A stretch of 64,000 bases of DNA, from NCBI RefSeq assembly GCF_900167155.1, contig NZ_FUXU01000001.1:124001-188000 (forward strand), read 5' to 3'. The DNA is from Enterovibrio nigricans DSM 22720. GTDB taxonomy: Bacteria; Pseudomonadota; Gammaproteobacteria; Enterobacterales; Vibrionaceae. Below are positions 1-10,714 of the stretch, one piece after another; position 1 is the stretch's first letter, and each line of letters opens with the position of its first letter. Made by a program: the position numbers and the translations under genes. The notes beneath the pieces were generated by a model. The model saw only the letters and a list, made by a program, of their open reading frames with translations. It did no database searches and was not told the DNA's origin.

Positions 1-27
1 TCTCAGGCCTTCAGCGCCGCAGCCAAT

Positions 28-537
28 TCAATAAAGTTGTCGGAGACGCGGCTCCCAAAATAACGGGTCACTCCGCTCAGACTCCCATTGTGTTTGAAGA
101 TAAGACCAATCTTCCGACGTCAGCTGCTTTTCAATCAATGGTAAAATAGCGTGCTCTTCCAACTCCAGATGCTCGCGCTGACAGAGCACAAATCGGTTCA
201 GCTTCTCCGCAAAGAGATCCAATGGAATGACGGCGTCCATCAAAATCATATCAACTGTGTCAGCAAACTCCGCGGTTAAGCTGGCTAAACTGTCATGCTC
301 AGCATCTAAACGAGCCACCTCTGCCGCACCTTTATACTTATCAACATAGTAGTGATAAATCAGGTCTTCTTTCGGATGGTGATATTTTTCCGCATGCTCT
401 TGTAAATAACGAACGGCATCGCGGATCAGACTGTAGTTTACTGTCTTCTCGTTTTTAATTGCAGTGAGGTTGCGAGCAAGAAGTTTTAGTAACTTACTAA
501 TATTATTATGATCTTCATGAATGCTACTGATTAGCAT
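28..537 (-). CDS. Hemerythrin/HHE-domain protein
   Basis: A 169-residue, mostly helical protein with the spaced His and Glu/Asp residues of the hemerythrin HHE cation-binding domain: IHEDHNN near the start, HAEKYHHPKED, LDAEHD, and REHLELEEH near the C-terminus. Family members bind a di-iron centre and are linked to sensing or storing oxygen, NO or iron; the role here is inferred only from the fold. The frame stays open up to 618, but I chose the ATG at 537 because a strong Shine-Dalgarno (GGAAGGGAG) lies just before it and the HHE repeat begins immediately after. No signal peptide, so cytoplasmic. It lies downstream of nfo-ung on the same strand, about 190 bp away, so it may have its own promoter. 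Confidence 0.85.
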   Translation of the reverse strand: MLISSIHEDHNNISKLLKLLARNLTAIKNEKTVNYSLIRDAVRYLQEHAEKYHHPKEDLIYHYYVDKYKGAAEVARLDAEHDSLASLTAEFADTVDMILMDAVIPLDLFAEKLNRFVLCQREHLELEEHAILPLIEKQLTSEDWSYLQTQWESERSDPLFWEPRLRQLY

Positions 538-639
538 AGGACTCCCTTCCTTTGATTTTTTATTCTCCAACTTCAACAGTCTATCCAGCCGATTCTTAGA
601 CGAATTGCGCCTGGTCATTTTTTGTTCAGTTATTTAGAG

Positions 640-700
640 AAAGCGGCACCAAAGAAAAAAACCGCGATCCATTTCACTGAACACGGGTTTTCTATTCAAA
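640..700 (-). terminator. Possible weak terminator after ung
   Basis: On the minus strand AAAACCCG and CGCGGTTTTTTT can pair imperfectly around a loop of about 17 nt, ending in a T run. The stem is interrupted, so this is a weak candidate. Confidence 0.3.
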
Positions 701-726
701 AGGGGACACCAAGCTACCAGAGAGCG

Positions 727-1407
727 TTAAGCGTCTAGATCTGGTTGCCAATTGACAGGCACTTTCCCCATCTTTGATAACAATGCGTTGGTTGAAGAGA
801 AGTGCTTGCAACCAAGGAAGCCACGGTGTGCAGAAAGAGGGGATGGATGCGGCGCCTCCAGTACATGATGGCGGTGACGGTCAATCACCCGCCCTTTCTT
901 GCGAGCATGTGCCCCCCAAAGCAAGAAAACCACCCCTTCGCAATGCAGGTTAACCGCCTCAATCACGCGGTCCGTAAACGTTTCCCATCCCAAATGCGCA
1001 TGAGAATGCGCGTTGCCCTGCTCTACCGTCAGCACTGTATTTAGCAGCAATACGCCCTGATCCGCCCAGCTTTTCAAATAGCCATGACTCGGAACGCTAA
1101 ACCCTTCAATATCCTGAGCCAGCTCTTTGTACATATTCACGAGAGAAGGCGGTGGCTTAACGCCCGGCAAAACAGAAAAACACAAACCATGTGCCTGATT
1201 CGGTCCGTGATAGGGATCCTGCCCTAAAATGACGACCTTCACATCGCTGAGTTCAGTAAAGCGAAATGCATTAAACACATCTTCTTTTGGCGGGTAGATC
1301 ACTTTGCCCTGTTCGCGCGCTTCAGTCACAAACGTCATCGTGTCTTTAAAGTAATCCTGTTCTTTTTCCTGACCAATCACATCTTGCCAGGTGGTTACTT
1401 GTGTCAT
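727..1407 (-). CDS. ung: Uracil-DNA glycosylase (family 1 UDG)
   Basis: Excises uracil from DNA, starting base-excision repair. The 226-residue protein has the full family-1 signature: water-activating motif [13 protein letters not shown] with the catalytic Asp at residue 64, [10 protein letters not shown] at about 121-130, and the DNA-intercalation loop [10 protein letters not shown] with His at residue 187. Both positions equal the E. coli numbering. Length is normal for the family (E. coli 229). It lies 42 bp downstream of nfo on the same strand, so the two are probably co-transcribed: Ung makes abasic sites and endonuclease IV cuts them. Confidence 0.98.
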   Translation of the reverse strand: MTQVTTWQDVIGQEKEQDYFKDTMTFVTEAREQGKVIYPPKEDVFNAFRFTELSDVKVVILGQDPYHGPNQAHGLCFSVLPGVKPPPSLVNMYKELAQDIEGFSVPSHGYLKSWADQGVLLLNTVLTVEQGNAHSHAHLGWETFTDRVIEAVNLHCEGVVFLLWGAHARKKGRVIDRHRHHVLEAPHPSPLSAHRGFLGCKHFSSTNALLSKMGKVPVNWQPDLDA

Positions 1408-1449
1408 GTGAGCCCCAACTTGCCGATTATTGTTTAATTGGACGCGATT

Positions 1450-2316
1450 CTACGCGGTTATTGAAGAAGATGCTGTGACTTCGAATTGACGCAGGAGGCG
1501 GATCTCATCGGCCCACTTTTCAGGTTGAATGGTTTCCAATACAAGAGGGATACCGTCAAAGCGCTTATCCTGCATGATCACTTCAAAACAAGGCAAACCA
1601 ATCTCCCCTTCTCCAAGCGCATGATGACGATCAACCCGAGAGCCAAACGGCGTTTTGGAGTCATTCAAGTGCATACCTCTTAGGTACTGAAAACCGACAA
1701 TCTTTTCGAATTCCGCAAAGGTTGCTTCTGCTGCACTATGGGAGCGCAAATCATAGCCTGCCGCAAAGGCGTGGCAAGTATCGATACATACACCGACTCG
1801 CATTTTGTCCTCCACTTGCGCAATGATTGTTGCGAGTTGCTCAAACGACCAACCTAGGTTTGTACCTTGCCCTGCCGTGTTCTCAATCACGGCCACCACA
1901 TCAGGGACTTCTTGATGCGCAAGATTAATAGATTCGGCAATCAATGCTAAACAGGCATCTTCACTGATCTTCTTTAAATGGCTACCAGGGTGAAAATTCA
2001 ATAGCGGTAAACCAAGTTGACAACAACGCGCCATCTCATCGAAAAAGGCCTCACGGGACTTCTGCAACTTGTCTTCTTCCGGTGCGCCAAGATTAATGAG
2101 GTATGAATCATGGGGAAGAATCGCCTCCGGCGCGAAGCCATACTGACGACAATTTGCTTTAAAAGATGTGATGGTCTGACTCTCAAGTGGCTTTGCCACC
2201 CACTGCCGCTGATTCTTTGTAAACAGCGCAAACGCGTTGGCCCCGATTTGTGCGGCGTTAACAGGTGCTTTGTCCACACCACCAGCAGCAGATACATGTG
2301 CACCAATATATTTCAT
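1450..2316 (-). CDS. nfo: Endonuclease IV (AP endonuclease)
   Basis: Cuts DNA 5' to abasic sites in base-excision repair using three zinc ions. The TIM-barrel metal ligands are visible as [55 protein letters not shown] and LVLET. The frame opens at 2349, but the family starts [13 protein letters not shown], which corresponds to the ATG at 2316, giving 288 residues (E. coli 285); GGGAG lies about 10 bp upstream. First gene of the likely nfo-ung unit and divergent from grcA, so the 334 bp between 2317 and 2650 holds promoters for both directions. Confidence 0.97.
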   Translation of the reverse strand: MKYIGAHVSAAGGVDKAPVNAAQIGANAFALFTKNQRQWVAKPLESQTITSFKANCRQYGFAPEAILPHDSYLINLGAPEEDKLQKSREAFFDEMARCCQLGLPLLNFHPGSHLKKISEDACLALIAESINLAHQEVPDVVAVIENTAGQGTNLGWSFEQLATIIAQVEDKMRVGVCIDTCHAFAAGYDLRSHSAAEATFAEFEKIVGFQYLRGMHLNDSKTPFGSRVDRHHALGEGEIGLPCFEVIMQDKRFDGIPLVLETIQPEKWADEIRLLRQFEVTASSSITA

Positions 2317-2492
2317 CTCAATTTGCTCCCACTTCGTAACCGACAACATTTTAAGTTACTTACTTTGACGATAAACAGGAATTTCACTGCCTTCCCATCG
2401 CGCTATTTTGTAGTAATAAAATTACAAATGTAATTTTTGACAATAATTCAAAATGTTATCAAATTGTACTATTTCAAATAGTTAATATTTTC

Positions 2493-2506
2493 TTGATTCA
2501 GAACAA
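2493..2506 (+). promoter_or_regulatory. Upstream FNR-type box of grcA
   Basis: TTGAT-TCAG-AACAA matches 9 of 10 positions of the FNR consensus TTGAT-N4-ATCAA. Its centre (2499.5) is exactly 53 bp upstream of the centre of the second box, the same spacing as the tandem FNR sites of E. coli yfiD/grcA. Confidence 0.65.
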
Positions 2507-2545
2507 TAAATTCATTGTCTGAATTTTGCATATTTTGGTTGTAAT

Positions 2546-2559
2546 TTGACTAAAATCAA
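2546..2559 (+). promoter_or_regulatory. Promoter-proximal FNR-type box of grcA
   Basis: TTGAC-TAAA-ATCAA matches 9 of 10 FNR consensus positions. A -10-like TATACA lies at 2582-2587, which would place transcription start near 2594 and centre this box near -41.5, the class II activator position. The start site is inferred. Confidence 0.75.
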
Positions 2560-2581
2560 AATAACCTTAAAAACAATACGG

Positions 2582-2587
2582 TATACA
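2582..2587 (+). promoter_or_regulatory. Candidate -10 element of grcA
   Basis: TATACA at the right distance downstream of the proximal FNR box. No good -35 element is seen, as expected for an FNR-dependent class II promoter. Confidence 0.55.
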
Positions 2588-2650
2588 AGTACCCAGCTCA
2601 TCAAAAGTTCGATAATTAAAATCATCAAAGCCTATCAAGGGGAAAGAATT

Positions 2651-3028
2651 ATGATCACTGGTATTCAGATTACTAAAGCCGCTAACGACGACCTACTGAA
2701 TTCAATCTGGCTGCTGGACAGCGAGACCAACGAAGCACGTTGTGTTGCTGCGAAAGCTGGTTTCGAAGCAGACCAAGTTATCCCAGCTGCTGATCTGGGT
2801 GAGTACGAAAGCCGCGACATCGCGATCGAAGTACCTGCGAAAATCGAAGGCGGTCAGCACCTGAACGTGAACGTTCTTAAGCGTGAAACGCTGGAAGACG
2901 CAGCTAAGCACCCAGAAAAATACCCACAGTTAACTATCCGTGTTTCAGGCTACGCTGTGCGTTTCAACTCTCTGACTGTTGAACAGCAACGCGACGTTAT
3001 TGCACGTACTTTCACTAACTCTCTGTAA
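2651..3028 (+). CDS. grcA: Autonomous glycyl radical cofactor GrcA
   Basis: Small spare part for pyruvate formate-lyase: it replaces the oxygen-cleaved C-terminal piece of PflB and carries the glycyl radical. The protein has 125 residues (E. coli YfiD/GrcA 127), starts [14 protein letters not shown] and has the radical loop RVSGYAVRF with the radical Gly at residue 100. The frame opens earlier, but the family start and the GGGGAAAG ribosome-binding site fix the ATG at 2651. Two FNR boxes upstream predict anaerobic induction. Followed by a strong intrinsic terminator shared with the convergent thrC. Confidence 0.98.
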   Translation: MITGIQITKAANDDLLNSIWLLDSETNEARCVAAKAGFEADQVIPAADLGEYESRDIAIEVPAKIEGGQHLNVNVLKRETLEDAAKHPEKYPQLTIRVSGYAVRFNSLTVEQQRDVIARTFTNSL

Positions 3029-3051
3029 TCGACAGACCGTTAGTACGCATA

Positions 3052-3078
3052 AAAAAACCGGCCAATGGCCGGTTTTTT
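3052..3078. terminator. Bidirectional terminator between grcA and thrC
   Basis: A-run, CCGGCC-AAT-GGCCGG stem, T-run. It can end both grcA (plus) and thrC (minus). Confidence 0.93.
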
Positions 3079-3095
3079 GTTTTTCTCTATCAGGC

Positions 3096-4379
3096 TTAGC
3101 CTGCAACTTTCATCAGGTATTCGCGAAGTTGCGCAAAATCTGCATCTTGTTCAACAGACAGCAATTCCATCGTGGCATGTTTTGCTAACGGTCCCGGCAG
3201 TGGAATATCCTGCCCTAATATCTCATCGACCGACTCTTTGAATTTCGCAGGATGCGCAGTGCAAAGGAACAGGCCAAACTCGCCGTCTTGAAGTTGCTCT
3301 TCCAACACACGGTACGCTATCGCGCCGTGCGGCTCACACAAGTAGCCAGCATCAAACATCGCCTTCAATGTTTCTGCCGTTTCCTCATCCGTCACTGCGC
3401 CTGAGCCTAGCTCATTCAAGCCCCAACCTTTAATTTTGCACAGCTCTTCAATGCGCGGCCAGTTATTGGGCTGACTGACATCCATCGCATTCGACAATGT
3501 TGGAATGGTTGCCTCTGGTGTCCATTCACCGGTTTTCAGGTAGCGTGGTACGGTGTCGTTCACATTCGTAGCGGCAATAAAGCGTTTGATTGGCAAACCA
3601 ATCGCTTTCGCCAGCAAACCTGCGGTCAAGTTACCGAAGTTACCACTAGGTACGGAGATAACCAGATTTTCACGCTGCTCTTGGGTTAGTTGGGAAGCGG
3701 CTTCGAAGTAGTAACAGATTTGTGCCATCAAGCGACTAATGTTTATCGAGTTGGCCGAGTTCAAACCAATCGCTTTTCTAAGCTCTGCATCATCAAACGC
3801 ATTTTTCACCATCGCCTGACAATCATCGAATGTGCCGCTCACCGCCACCGTATGGATATTGCCGCCCAAGGTACAAAAGAGCTTTTCTTGTAACGGGCTG
3901 ATTTTGCCTTTCGGATACAGGATCACAACATTGATGTTTTCCATACCGTAAAACGCATGGGCAACCGCTGCACCAGTGTCACCTGACGTTGCCGTTAGAA
4001 TGGTCACTTTGCCACCGTCAGAAACTGCAGCCAGTGATTGCGCCATAAAGCGACCACCAAAGTCTTTGAACGCTAACGTCGGGCCATGGAACAACTCCAA
4101 TGCACTGATAGCGTCCGTTACTTTCTGAACTGGTGCTGGAAATTGAAATGCGCCATCGACCATTTGGCGAACCGTGTCGGCTGACAGTTCTTCACCAATA
4201 AAGGCAGACAAAATATCGCTGCTACGGCTGACAAAGTCTTTCGCCAGCAGAGCATCGATATCATTAAATGTTGGGAGTTCGCTTGGGAAGAACAGCCCCT
4301 GATTACGGCCAAGGCCTTGTTTTACAGCCTGACTGAACGAGACCTGTTCGTCGTTTTCTTTGATGTTGTATAACTTCAT
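3096..4379 (-). CDS. thrC: Threonine synthase
   Basis: PLP enzyme converting O-phosphohomoserine to threonine, the last step of the pathway. 427 residues (E. coli 428). The PLP lysine is K105 in [14 protein letters not shown], and [12 protein letters not shown] and SVPSGNFGN are the typical phosphate-binding and substrate loops. Its ATG overlaps the thrB stop in an ATGA arrangement, so translation is probably coupled. Last gene of thrABC, ending at the shared terminator. Confidence 0.98.
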   Translation of the reverse strand: MKLYNIKENDEQVSFSQAVKQGLGRNQGLFFPSELPTFNDIDALLAKDFVSRSSDILSAFIGEELSADTVRQMVDGAFQFPAPVQKVTDAISALELFHGPTLAFKDFGGRFMAQSLAAVSDGGKVTILTATSGDTGAAVAHAFYGMENINVVILYPKGKISPLQEKLFCTLGGNIHTVAVSGTFDDCQAMVKNAFDDAELRKAIGLNSANSINISRLMAQICYYFEAASQLTQEQRENLVISVPSGNFGNLTAGLLAKAIGLPIKRFIAATNVNDTVPRYLKTGEWTPEATIPTLSNAMDVSQPNNWPRIEELCKIKGWGLNELGSGAVTDEETAETLKAMFDAGYLCEPHGAIAYRVLEEQLQDGEFGLFLCTAHPAKFKESVDEILGQDIPLPGPLAKHATMELLSVEQDADFAQLREYLMKVAG

Positions 4380-5335
4380 AGTTCACTTCCTGTCACTGTC
4401 GATCCTGTTGAATCCAATCGACAGATATGGACAAATCCTTCTTCATTCTGAACGTAATTTTCCTGTAGCCACTTGGCAACGCGCTCAGCCACCGCTTTGT
4501 CACTGGTGATACTGAACAGCGTCGGGCCTGAGCCCGAAATCCCCGTCGCCAATGCTCCCGCGTCTTCTGCATAGTGTCTTGCTTCTGCAAAGCCTGGAAG
4601 AAGCTTTTCGCGGTATGGCTCTGCCACGACATCTTTGATCATACTTGCCGCTAATTCGGGTTGACCAGAGTAACAGCCATGGATGAAGCCTGCCAGATGT
4701 CGACCATGATTTATCACATCTTGACGACGATATTGCGCCGGCAAAATTGCGCGAGCTTCCGCTGTCGGTACTTTGATACCCGGGTAGGCCATGACCCAAT
4801 ACCATTCATCAAAACACGGCACTTGCTGACTAATGATCCCCATCTGTTCGACCATCAATTGCAGACCACCCAAGTAGCACGGCGCGACATTGTCGTAATG
4901 CAAGCTGCCTGAAATTGCCGCTTCCATTTCTCCCATTAGTGCCAATAAGGACGTTTCGTCCAACGGTTCATCATGGAATTTATTCAGCGCATCTAGCGCT
5001 GCGACGATGGAGCAAGCGCTGGAACCAAGACCCGAACCAATTGGCATATTCTTTTCTAGTGTCATCGCAACATTGCGAATTGGCTCACCACGCTTTTCCA
5101 ACTCGCGGCAAAACACCAAATAACACTGATAAACGATATTCTCTTCTTGGTTTTCAGGCAGCTTATCAACAAAGCTACCGACGCAATCCAGCTGAAAAGA
5201 TGTTGAGCCGCCATTCGCAACTTTTACACGGTCTCCCAACAAACTACCATCGATGGGTGAAACAGCAGCACCCAGCACATCAAACCCTACGCTGACATTA
5301 CCAATAGAAGCAGGCGCATAAACAACGACACTCAT
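4376..5335 (-). CDS. thrB: Homoserine kinase
   Basis: GHMP-family kinase phosphorylating homoserine with ATP. The N-terminus [18 protein letters not shown] and the ATP loop [12 protein letters not shown] are diagnostic, and GISGSGPT near the C-terminus is the third GHMP motif. I place the start at the ATG at 5335 (319 residues), one base after the thrA stop (TAAGATG), not at the earlier in-frame codon at 5359 that would lie inside thrA. The ribosome-binding sequence sits in the last codons of thrA, so the two genes are probably coupled. Confidence 0.98.
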   Translation of the reverse strand: MSVVVYAPASIGNVSVGFDVLGAAVSPIDGSLLGDRVKVANGGSTSFQLDCVGSFVDKLPENQEENIVYQCYLVFCRELEKRGEPIRNVAMTLEKNMPIGSGLGSSACSIVAALDALNKFHDEPLDETSLLALMGEMEAAISGSLHYDNVAPCYLGGLQLMVEQMGIISQQVPCFDEWYWVMAYPGIKVPTAEARAILPAQYRRQDVINHGRHLAGFIHGCYSGQPELAASMIKDVVAEPYREKLLPGFAEARHYAEDAGALATGISGSGPTLFSITSDKAVAERVAKWLQENYVQNEEGFVHICRLDSTGSTVTGSEL

Positions 5336-5336
5336 C

Positions 5337-7796
5337 TTATACCCCCAACTTCCAGCCAAGTGTACGCATCAGGTCAGCAAATACCCCAGCAGCTGTTACC
5401 GCAGTACCCGCACCATAACCGCGCAGTACCAATGGAATTGGCTGATAGTATCGGCTGTAAAACGCCAGGGCATTTTCACCTTCTTTGATCTTGAACATCG
5501 GATCATCCGCGTCAACTGCTTCAATTTTCACCGAACAGTGTCCACGATCAATACTACCGACATAGCGTAGAACTTTACCGTCAGCACGAGCCTCGGCTGC
5601 CAGTTTGTCAAAGTAAGCATCCGCTTCTGGCAGCTTTGCCATAAATGCTGCAACATCACCTGACGCATCAAAGCCTGGAGGCAGTGCAGGCTCAACGTCG
5701 ACATCTTCCAATTCAAGGTGCATACCGGCTTCTCGGGCAAGAATTAGCAGTTTACGCGCTACGTCCATACCCGAGAGATCATCGCGTGGATCAGGCTCAG
5801 TAAAGCCACTGTCACGGGCAACGCTTGTTGCTTCACTGAAGCTTTGGCCTTCATCCAGCTTTCCGAAGATATGAGACAAGGAACCGGACAGAATGCCGGT
5901 AAATTTTTCCAGCTCATCGCCTGCGGCAATCAAGTTCTGCAAGTTTTCAATAACAGGCAAACCAGCACCGACCGTTGTGTCATACATAAATTTTCGACGC
6001 GTTGCGCGCGCAGCTTTACGCAGCTGTTGGTAATACGCCATGCTCGCAGTATTCGCTTTCTTGTTTGGCGTAATAACGTGGAAACCCGATGACAAAAAGT
6101 CTGCATATTGGTCAGCAATCGCTTGATCTGATGTGCAATCAATAAACACAGGGTTGATGATGTGATTCTGCTGAACCAAGCGAACCATGCGCGGTAGGCT
6201 GAACGGCTCATCAACTTTCGCCAACTCATCACGCCAAGTGCTCAGATCAATACCTCTACTGTTGAGTAACATACCGCGGCTATTTGCCAGACCACAGACT
6301 CGAATCACGATACCTTGATCTGCCAGTTTCGCTTGCTGACGTTGTACCTGTTCTACCAATTCACCGCCGACACCGCCGACACCCACTATAAACAGATCGA
6401 GATAGTGATTAGAGTTAAACAGGTTTTCATGACACGCTTTAACGGCTTCTGACACGCGATTATCAGGGATAACCGCTGAGATTGAGCGCTCTGAAGAACC
6501 TTGCGCAATCGCCACGATGTTTACGTTCACTTCAGCTAATGAGGTAAAGAACAGAGACGCAACACCTTTTGCTGTGCGCATCGCATCACCGACCAACGAA
6601 ACAATCGCTACGTTATCAACAAACTCAACTGGCTCAAGAAGCCCGTCTTTCAGTTCCAACTCAAAATTCTCTTGCAACGCTCGCATTGCCAGCGGCTTAT
6701 CTTCCGCTTCAATACAGAAGCTGATGCTGTATTCAGATGAAGATTGCGTGATCAGTACAACAGACACACCGGCAGAAGACATTGCGCCAAACACACGTGC
6801 GGCCATGCCCACCATGCCTTTCATGCCAGGGCCAGACACATTGACCATACTCAATTTGCTTAAGGTCGTAATGCCTTTCACCGCCAAGTTATCTTCGTGG
6901 TTGTCATTGCCAATTAGCGTCCCTGCACCTTGAGGGTTAGCAGTGTTTTTAATCAGACAAGGGATGTGGAAGCGAGCGATAGGAAGGATGGTTTTCGGGT
7001 GAAGCACTTTGGCACCAAAATAAGAAAGCTCCATCGCTTCTTGATAGCTGAGGGATTTCAGTAACTTCGCGTCAGGCACCAGGCGTGGATCGCAGCTGTA
7101 AACGCCATCAACGTCAGTCCAAATCTCGCAGCACTCAGCGCGAACACACGCAGCCAAGACGGCTGCAGAGTAGTCAGAGCCATTGCGGCCCAGCGTGACC
7201 AACTCGCCTTGCTCGTTTGATGCGGTAAAGCCGGGCATCAAACCGATATGATTCGCAGGAATTGGTTCTTTCTTGAAGCGATCAGAAGACACTTCGATAT
7301 CGACCATGGCTTCAAGGTAGTCGCCTTTGGCCTGGAGATAGTGTACAGGGTCAATCACATACGTATTGAAACCACGTGCTTTCAATAGCTCAGACATGGT
7401 TGCGATCGAGAGACGCTCACCTTTACTGATGATACGTGCATAAATGTTGTCTGGGCAAAGACCCAACAGTGCAATGCCATGAACATATTGTTTGAGTTGA
7501 GCCACAGTGCTGTCGAGTGCTTGATACAATGACGTTTTGTCGAAATCAGCTTCCATGTCTGACAGGCCGTCAAACAATGCTGAGAAAATGGATTGGATTT
7601 CTGCCACTTGCAGTTCTGCTTCGCCATGTTTGATCGTATTTTCAATCACATCCACGAGAGCATTGGTGATCTTCGCAGGCGCAGATAAAACCGCCGACAC
7701 TTCACTTTGACAGGTATTGCTTGTGATGATCTCTGCTGCACGGCTGAACCTCTCAGCATTTGCCAGTGACGTACCACCAAACTTTAAAACTCGCAT
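5337..7796 (-). CDS. thrA: Bifunctional aspartokinase I/homoserine dehydrogenase I
   Basis: Fusion enzyme carrying the first and third steps of threonine synthesis. The N-terminal aspartokinase domain begins [10 protein letters not shown]; two ACT regulatory segments lie in the middle (around [13 protein letters not shown] and [14 protein letters not shown]); the C-terminal homoserine dehydrogenase has the NAD(P) loop [11 protein letters not shown] and the TPNKKANT segment. The chosen ATG at 7796 gives 819 residues (E. coli 820) with an excellent GGAGGAAAGG upstream; an in-frame codon at 7808 would destroy that site. First structural gene of the operon, downstream of the thrL attenuator. Feedback control by threonine is expected from the family. 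Confidence 0.98.
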   Translation of the reverse strand: MRVLKFGGTSLANAERFSRAAEIITSNTCQSEVSAVLSAPAKITNALVDVIENTIKHGEAELQVAEIQSIFSALFDGLSDMEADFDKTSLYQALDSTVAQLKQYVHGIALLGLCPDNIYARIISKGERLSIATMSELLKARGFNTYVIDPVHYLQAKGDYLEAMVDIEVSSDRFKKEPIPANHIGLMPGFTASNEQGELVTLGRNGSDYSAAVLAACVRAECCEIWTDVDGVYSCDPRLVPDAKLLKSLSYQEAMELSYFGAKVLHPKTILPIARFHIPCLIKNTANPQGAGTLIGNDNHEDNLAVKGITTLSKLSMVNVSGPGMKGMVGMAARVFGAMSSAGVSVVLITQSSSEYSISFCIEAEDKPLAMRALQENFELELKDGLLEPVEFVDNVAIVSLVGDAMRTAKGVASLFFTSLAEVNVNIVAIAQGSSERSISAVIPDNRVSEAVKACHENLFNSNHYLDLFIVGVGGVGGELVEQVQRQQAKLADQGIVIRVCGLANSRGMLLNSRGIDLSTWRDELAKVDEPFSLPRMVRLVQQNHIINPVFIDCTSDQAIADQYADFLSSGFHVITPNKKANTASMAYYQQLRKAARATRRKFMYDTTVGAGLPVIENLQNLIAAGDELEKFTGILSGSLSHIFGKLDEGQSFSEATSVARDSGFTEPDPRDDLSGMDVARKLLILAREAGMHLELEDVDVEPALPPGFDASGDVAAFMAKLPEADAYFDKLAAEARADGKVLRYVGSIDRGHCSVKIEAVDADDPMFKIKEGENALAFYSRYYQPIPLVLRGYGAGTAVTAAGVFADLMRTLGWKLGV

Positions 7797-7887
7797 CCTT
7801 TCCTCCAACTCCTTGTTGATACCAACCTGACTAACAGTCTGAAGCTTGGGTTGGTATAAATCCTATAATTCAGTAATAAGCAGGTTA

Positions 7888-7926
7888 AAAAAAAGCCCGT
7901 ACCTTTTTGGGTACGGGCCTTTTTTA
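7888..7926 (-). terminator. thr operon attenuator terminator
   Basis: Nine-pair stem GCCCGTACC/GGTACGGGC (7895-7903 with 7910-7918) followed on the minus strand by a run of eight T. It lies between thrL and thrA, where ribosome stalling on Thr/Ile codons would prevent it forming. Confidence 0.9.
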
Positions 7927-7941
7927 AAAATTCAGTGCATG

Positions 7942-8013
7942 TCAGCCCGCACCCTCACACATGGTGATGGTAATCGTGGTAATAATGGTTGTGGTGCCGA
8001 CCGCGTTAAACAT
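7942..8013 (-). CDS. thrL: thr operon leader peptide
   Basis: A 23-codon reading frame on the minus strand, starting ATG at 8013 and ending TGA at 7942. Residues 7-17 are all Thr (7) or Ile (4), the classic sensor of charged tRNA-Thr and tRNA-Ile. It is followed by the attenuator hairpin and then thrA. Its start MFNAVG differs from the E. coli leader but the Thr/Ile block is unmistakable. Confidence 0.95.
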   Translation of the reverse strand: MFNAVGTTTIITTITITMCEGAG

Positions 8014-8045
8014 GGTTAAAAACCTATCGTTTTGCCTTTCTATAA

Positions 8046-8074
8046 CGTTTACAGAATGCAGCCTATAAGGTCAA
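8046..8074 (-). promoter_or_regulatory. Candidate thrL promoter
   Basis: On the minus strand a TTGACC -35-like hexamer (8069-8074) is separated by 17 bp from TAAACG (8046-8051). The -10 match is mediocre. Position 33 bp upstream of thrL is reasonable. Confidence 0.4.
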
Positions 8075-8246
8075 CAAAAATTTAAGTTATCTCTCAAAAA
8101 AACGCTGTAATTCGCAACTCTTCATTATCAAATTTAAAAGATGAGAAATACCTTAATTTTCCGCACTCCACCTTGCGGAGTTGCTACCTGCACGACATAG
8201 TTAATTGAATTGAGCAGAAAAACAGCAACACCAAAGGAGGGAACCA

Positions 8247-9962
8247 ATGGCAGTTGCAATGGAAGAGTTGGTCGCACAAACCATATTACAAGGTGCAGAT
8301 GCTATGTACGGCCGTTTTCTGGATGTCACAGCAGGGGCGCAAGAACGTTTTGAGCAACGCGACTGGAAAAGCGTACAAAAAGCATTAAAAACACGCATCA
8401 GTTTTTACGACCATCATGTCGGCCTTGTTAGCCAACAATTGAAAACCATGCTGACAAAACAACATGCCACGCGTTCTTTCCTCATGGCTGTCAAAGAGGA
8501 ATACAGTCGACTGCTTGATGATTATCCCCGCTATGACATTGCAGAGAGCTTCTTTAATTCGGTGTATTGCCGAATGTTCGACCATCGCAATATCCGTCGT
8601 GACAAATTATTTGTAAACAGTTCTCAGGGTGGCCGAATTCCTAAATACCCGACGCCGTTACTTAAAAGGTATCCGTCAAAAAATAGTCTCATCCAGACTG
8701 TCGAGCGCATTCTGGACGACACGCCTTTCACACTGAATTGGGTCGACAAGGCTAGAGATATTCACCGTATCGTCGAAGCCTTACAGCATACGCTGGGGCC
8801 TCAACTGACCGATGAAGTGATCATCGACATGATCAGAGAGCCATTTTATCGTAACAAAGCCGCTTACCTTATCGGTCGCATTGATCTGGCAAACCAGACT
8901 CGTCCGCTAGTGATCCCGATACTGACTAATTCGCAAAATCAACTTTATGTGGATGCCTGCATCATCGACTCTGATGATGTCAGTGTCATTTTTGGCTTTG
9001 CTCGCTCATATTTCATGGTGTATGCCCCCGCGCCTGCAACCTTGGTCGATTTTCTTGGTCAATTAATGCCACATAAAACCCCCTCACAGCTCTATACCTC
9101 TATAGGGTGTCAAAAACATGGCAAAACAGAACTGTATCGGGAGTTTCTCCTTCATATGGAACATTCAGACGACCAGTTTGTCATTGCCCCGGGTATAAAA
9201 GGCATGGTGATGTCCGTGTTCACCCTGCCCTCCTATGGGTTCGTTTTCAAAATCATCAAAGACCGATTTGCGCCCCCAAAAGACATAACCCACGCTATGG
9301 TCAAAGAGAAATACCAGTTAGTTAAAGAGCACGATCGTGTCGGCCGAATGGCAGATACCCTTGATTATCGGAACTACATATTCCCCCGGCATCGTTTCAG
9401 TGAGGCGTTGTTAGACGAACTGCTTCAGGTGGCACCGTCAAATATCAAACTGACCAGCAAGGAAATCCACATACGACATCTGTACATGGAACGACGGATG
9501 ATCCCGTTAAATATTTACCTTGAGCAGGCCGACGATAATGAGCTTCGAGAAGCCGTGCAAGAGTATGGCGATGCTATCAAACAACTGGCCGCGGCAAACA
9601 TCTTTGCAGGCGACATGTTGTTTAAAAACTTTGGTGTCTCCCGCCATAGTCGCGTAATTTTTTATGATTACGATGAAATTTCTTACCTGACAGAAGTTAA
9701 TTTCAGACGCATCCCGCCGCCACGCTTCCCAGAAGACGAAATGGCTGCAGAACCATGGTATAGCGTTGGAGAGAATGATGTCTTCCCAGAAGAGTTTCGT
9801 ACCTTCTTGTTAATCAACCCTAAGATACGTGCATTGTTTGATGAGCTTCATGCCGATCTCTTTGATGCTGATTATTGGAAAGAGCTGCAAGACAACATCC
9901 AACACGGCCATTTCAATGACGTGTTCCCTTACAGTGATGATTGTCGGTTTACTAATCACTGA
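8247..9962 (+). CDS. aceK: Isocitrate dehydrogenase kinase/phosphatase
   Basis: Bifunctional enzyme that switches isocitrate dehydrogenase off (kinase) or on (phosphatase) to divert carbon into the glyoxylate shunt. 571 residues (E. coli 578). AceK-type features seen are the ATP loop region [19 protein letters not shown] followed by FKIIKDRF, and the metal/catalytic segment [18 protein letters not shown] very strong AAAGGAGGG precedes the ATG. Unlike E. coli it is not next to aceBA here; it stands alone, divergent from thrLABC, so its control must be separate from the glyoxylate enzymes. Confidence 0.97.
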   Translation: MAVAMEELVAQTILQGADAMYGRFLDVTAGAQERFEQRDWKSVQKALKTRISFYDHHVGLVSQQLKTMLTKQHATRSFLMAVKEEYSRLLDDYPRYDIAESFFNSVYCRMFDHRNIRRDKLFVNSSQGGRIPKYPTPLLKRYPSKNSLIQTVERILDDTPFTLNWVDKARDIHRIVEALQHTLGPQLTDEVIIDMIREPFYRNKAAYLIGRIDLANQTRPLVIPILTNSQNQLYVDACIIDSDDVSVIFGFARSYFMVYAPAPATLVDFLGQLMPHKTPSQLYTSIGCQKHGKTELYREFLLHMEHSDDQFVIAPGIKGMVMSVFTLPSYGFVFKIIKDRFAPPKDITHAMVKEKYQLVKEHDRVGRMADTLDYRNYIFPRHRFSEALLDELLQVAPSNIKLTSKEIHIRHLYMERRMIPLNIYLEQADDNELREAVQEYGDAIKQLAAANIFAGDMLFKNFGVSRHSRVIFYDYDEISYLTEVNFRRIPPPRFPEDEMAAEPWYSVGENDVFPEEFRTFLLINPKIRALFDELHADLFDADYWKELQDNIQHGHFNDVFPYSDDCRFTNH

Positions 9963-10182
9963 AATTGCGATCAATATTTCATAAAGTCAAAAACCTGACG
10001 TTATTCAGGTACATAACTTGCTCAATAATTGGGCATGACTTGGTGTGGCAATAAGATGCCGGAGCAATGTCACAATACCTAAATTGTGTTTAAAAAACAT
10101 GCAAAGAGCTTTATCCAAATTGAGACAAGTGATCTAAAATAACAACTCAATCTAATAAAAACGAATCAGGGAAGGAGGCTCA

Positions 10183-10656
10183 ATGAGACAATTATTGCTC
10201 GCCATCACCCTGCAATTAGTGGCTTTTTTGGCATTCGCGCAGGGTTCGTTACCGCTGTATGAATATGTTGAAGAGAACGATAAGCCTTGGTTCTCTAACT
10301 CGCTAAAAACGGGAAATCAAACTTTTGACAGTTGGACAATTAGTAGCGGCTATCACTACCCAGTCCATAAAAAAGTGAATGTCTTTCTCGCGACAGAACT
10401 AACAACAGACTCCGTTATTTCATCCGGCGCAAAAGGTGTCGCCAGTGGTGTGCAGTTTAATGTCAATGAGACACTGACCTTTGACAGTAGTATTCAGGCC
10501 GAACGGATAAATGAAGAAACCATTGGTGTGTTTGGTATGAGCAGTACCTATAGGATCACTGACTCATTAAACCTTGAAGCCAAAGTCGACTATAACTTCA
10601 ACCAAATGCCCGAAAATTCAACAAACTACCAACTCGGTGTTGGATATAGGTTCTGA
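10183..10656 (+). CDS. Putative small outer-membrane beta-barrel protein
   Basis: Family not recognised. 157 residues with a clear N-terminal signal peptide (hydrophobic residues 3-18, then AFAQG). The rest alternates polar and hydrophobic residues in beta-strand fashion, and the chain ends LGVGYRF: a terminal Phe is the usual outer-membrane barrel signal. Roughly 8 strands would fit. It has a strong GGAAGGAGG ribosome-binding site and its own terminator, so it appears monocistronic. The 220 bp upstream contain an ACCTGA/TCAGGT hairpin without a T run (about 9994-10011). Function unknown. Confidence 0.75.
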   Translation: MRQLLLAITLQLVAFLAFAQGSLPLYEYVEENDKPWFSNSLKTGNQTFDSWTISSGYHYPVHKKVNVFLATELTTDSVISSGAKGVASGVQFNVNETLTFDSSIQAERINEETIGVFGMSSTYRITDSLNLEAKVDYNFNQMPENSTNYQLGVGYRF

Positions 10657-10671
10657 TTCAAACATACATAT

Positions 10672-10700
10672 AAAAACCGCCTTCTTCTGGCGGTTTTTTT
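10672..10700. terminator. Terminator between barrel gene and rraA-like gene
   Basis: ACCGCC (10676-10681) pairs with GGCGGT (10689-10694), flanked by an A run and a T run, so it can serve both converging genes. Confidence 0.88.
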
Positions 10701-10714
10701 CATTTTCGCTTAGG

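Noticed and set aside
2546-2650. 35-residue N-terminal extension of grcA
   Set aside because: Lies over the FNR box and promoter; the family starts at 2651, where the ribosome-binding site is.
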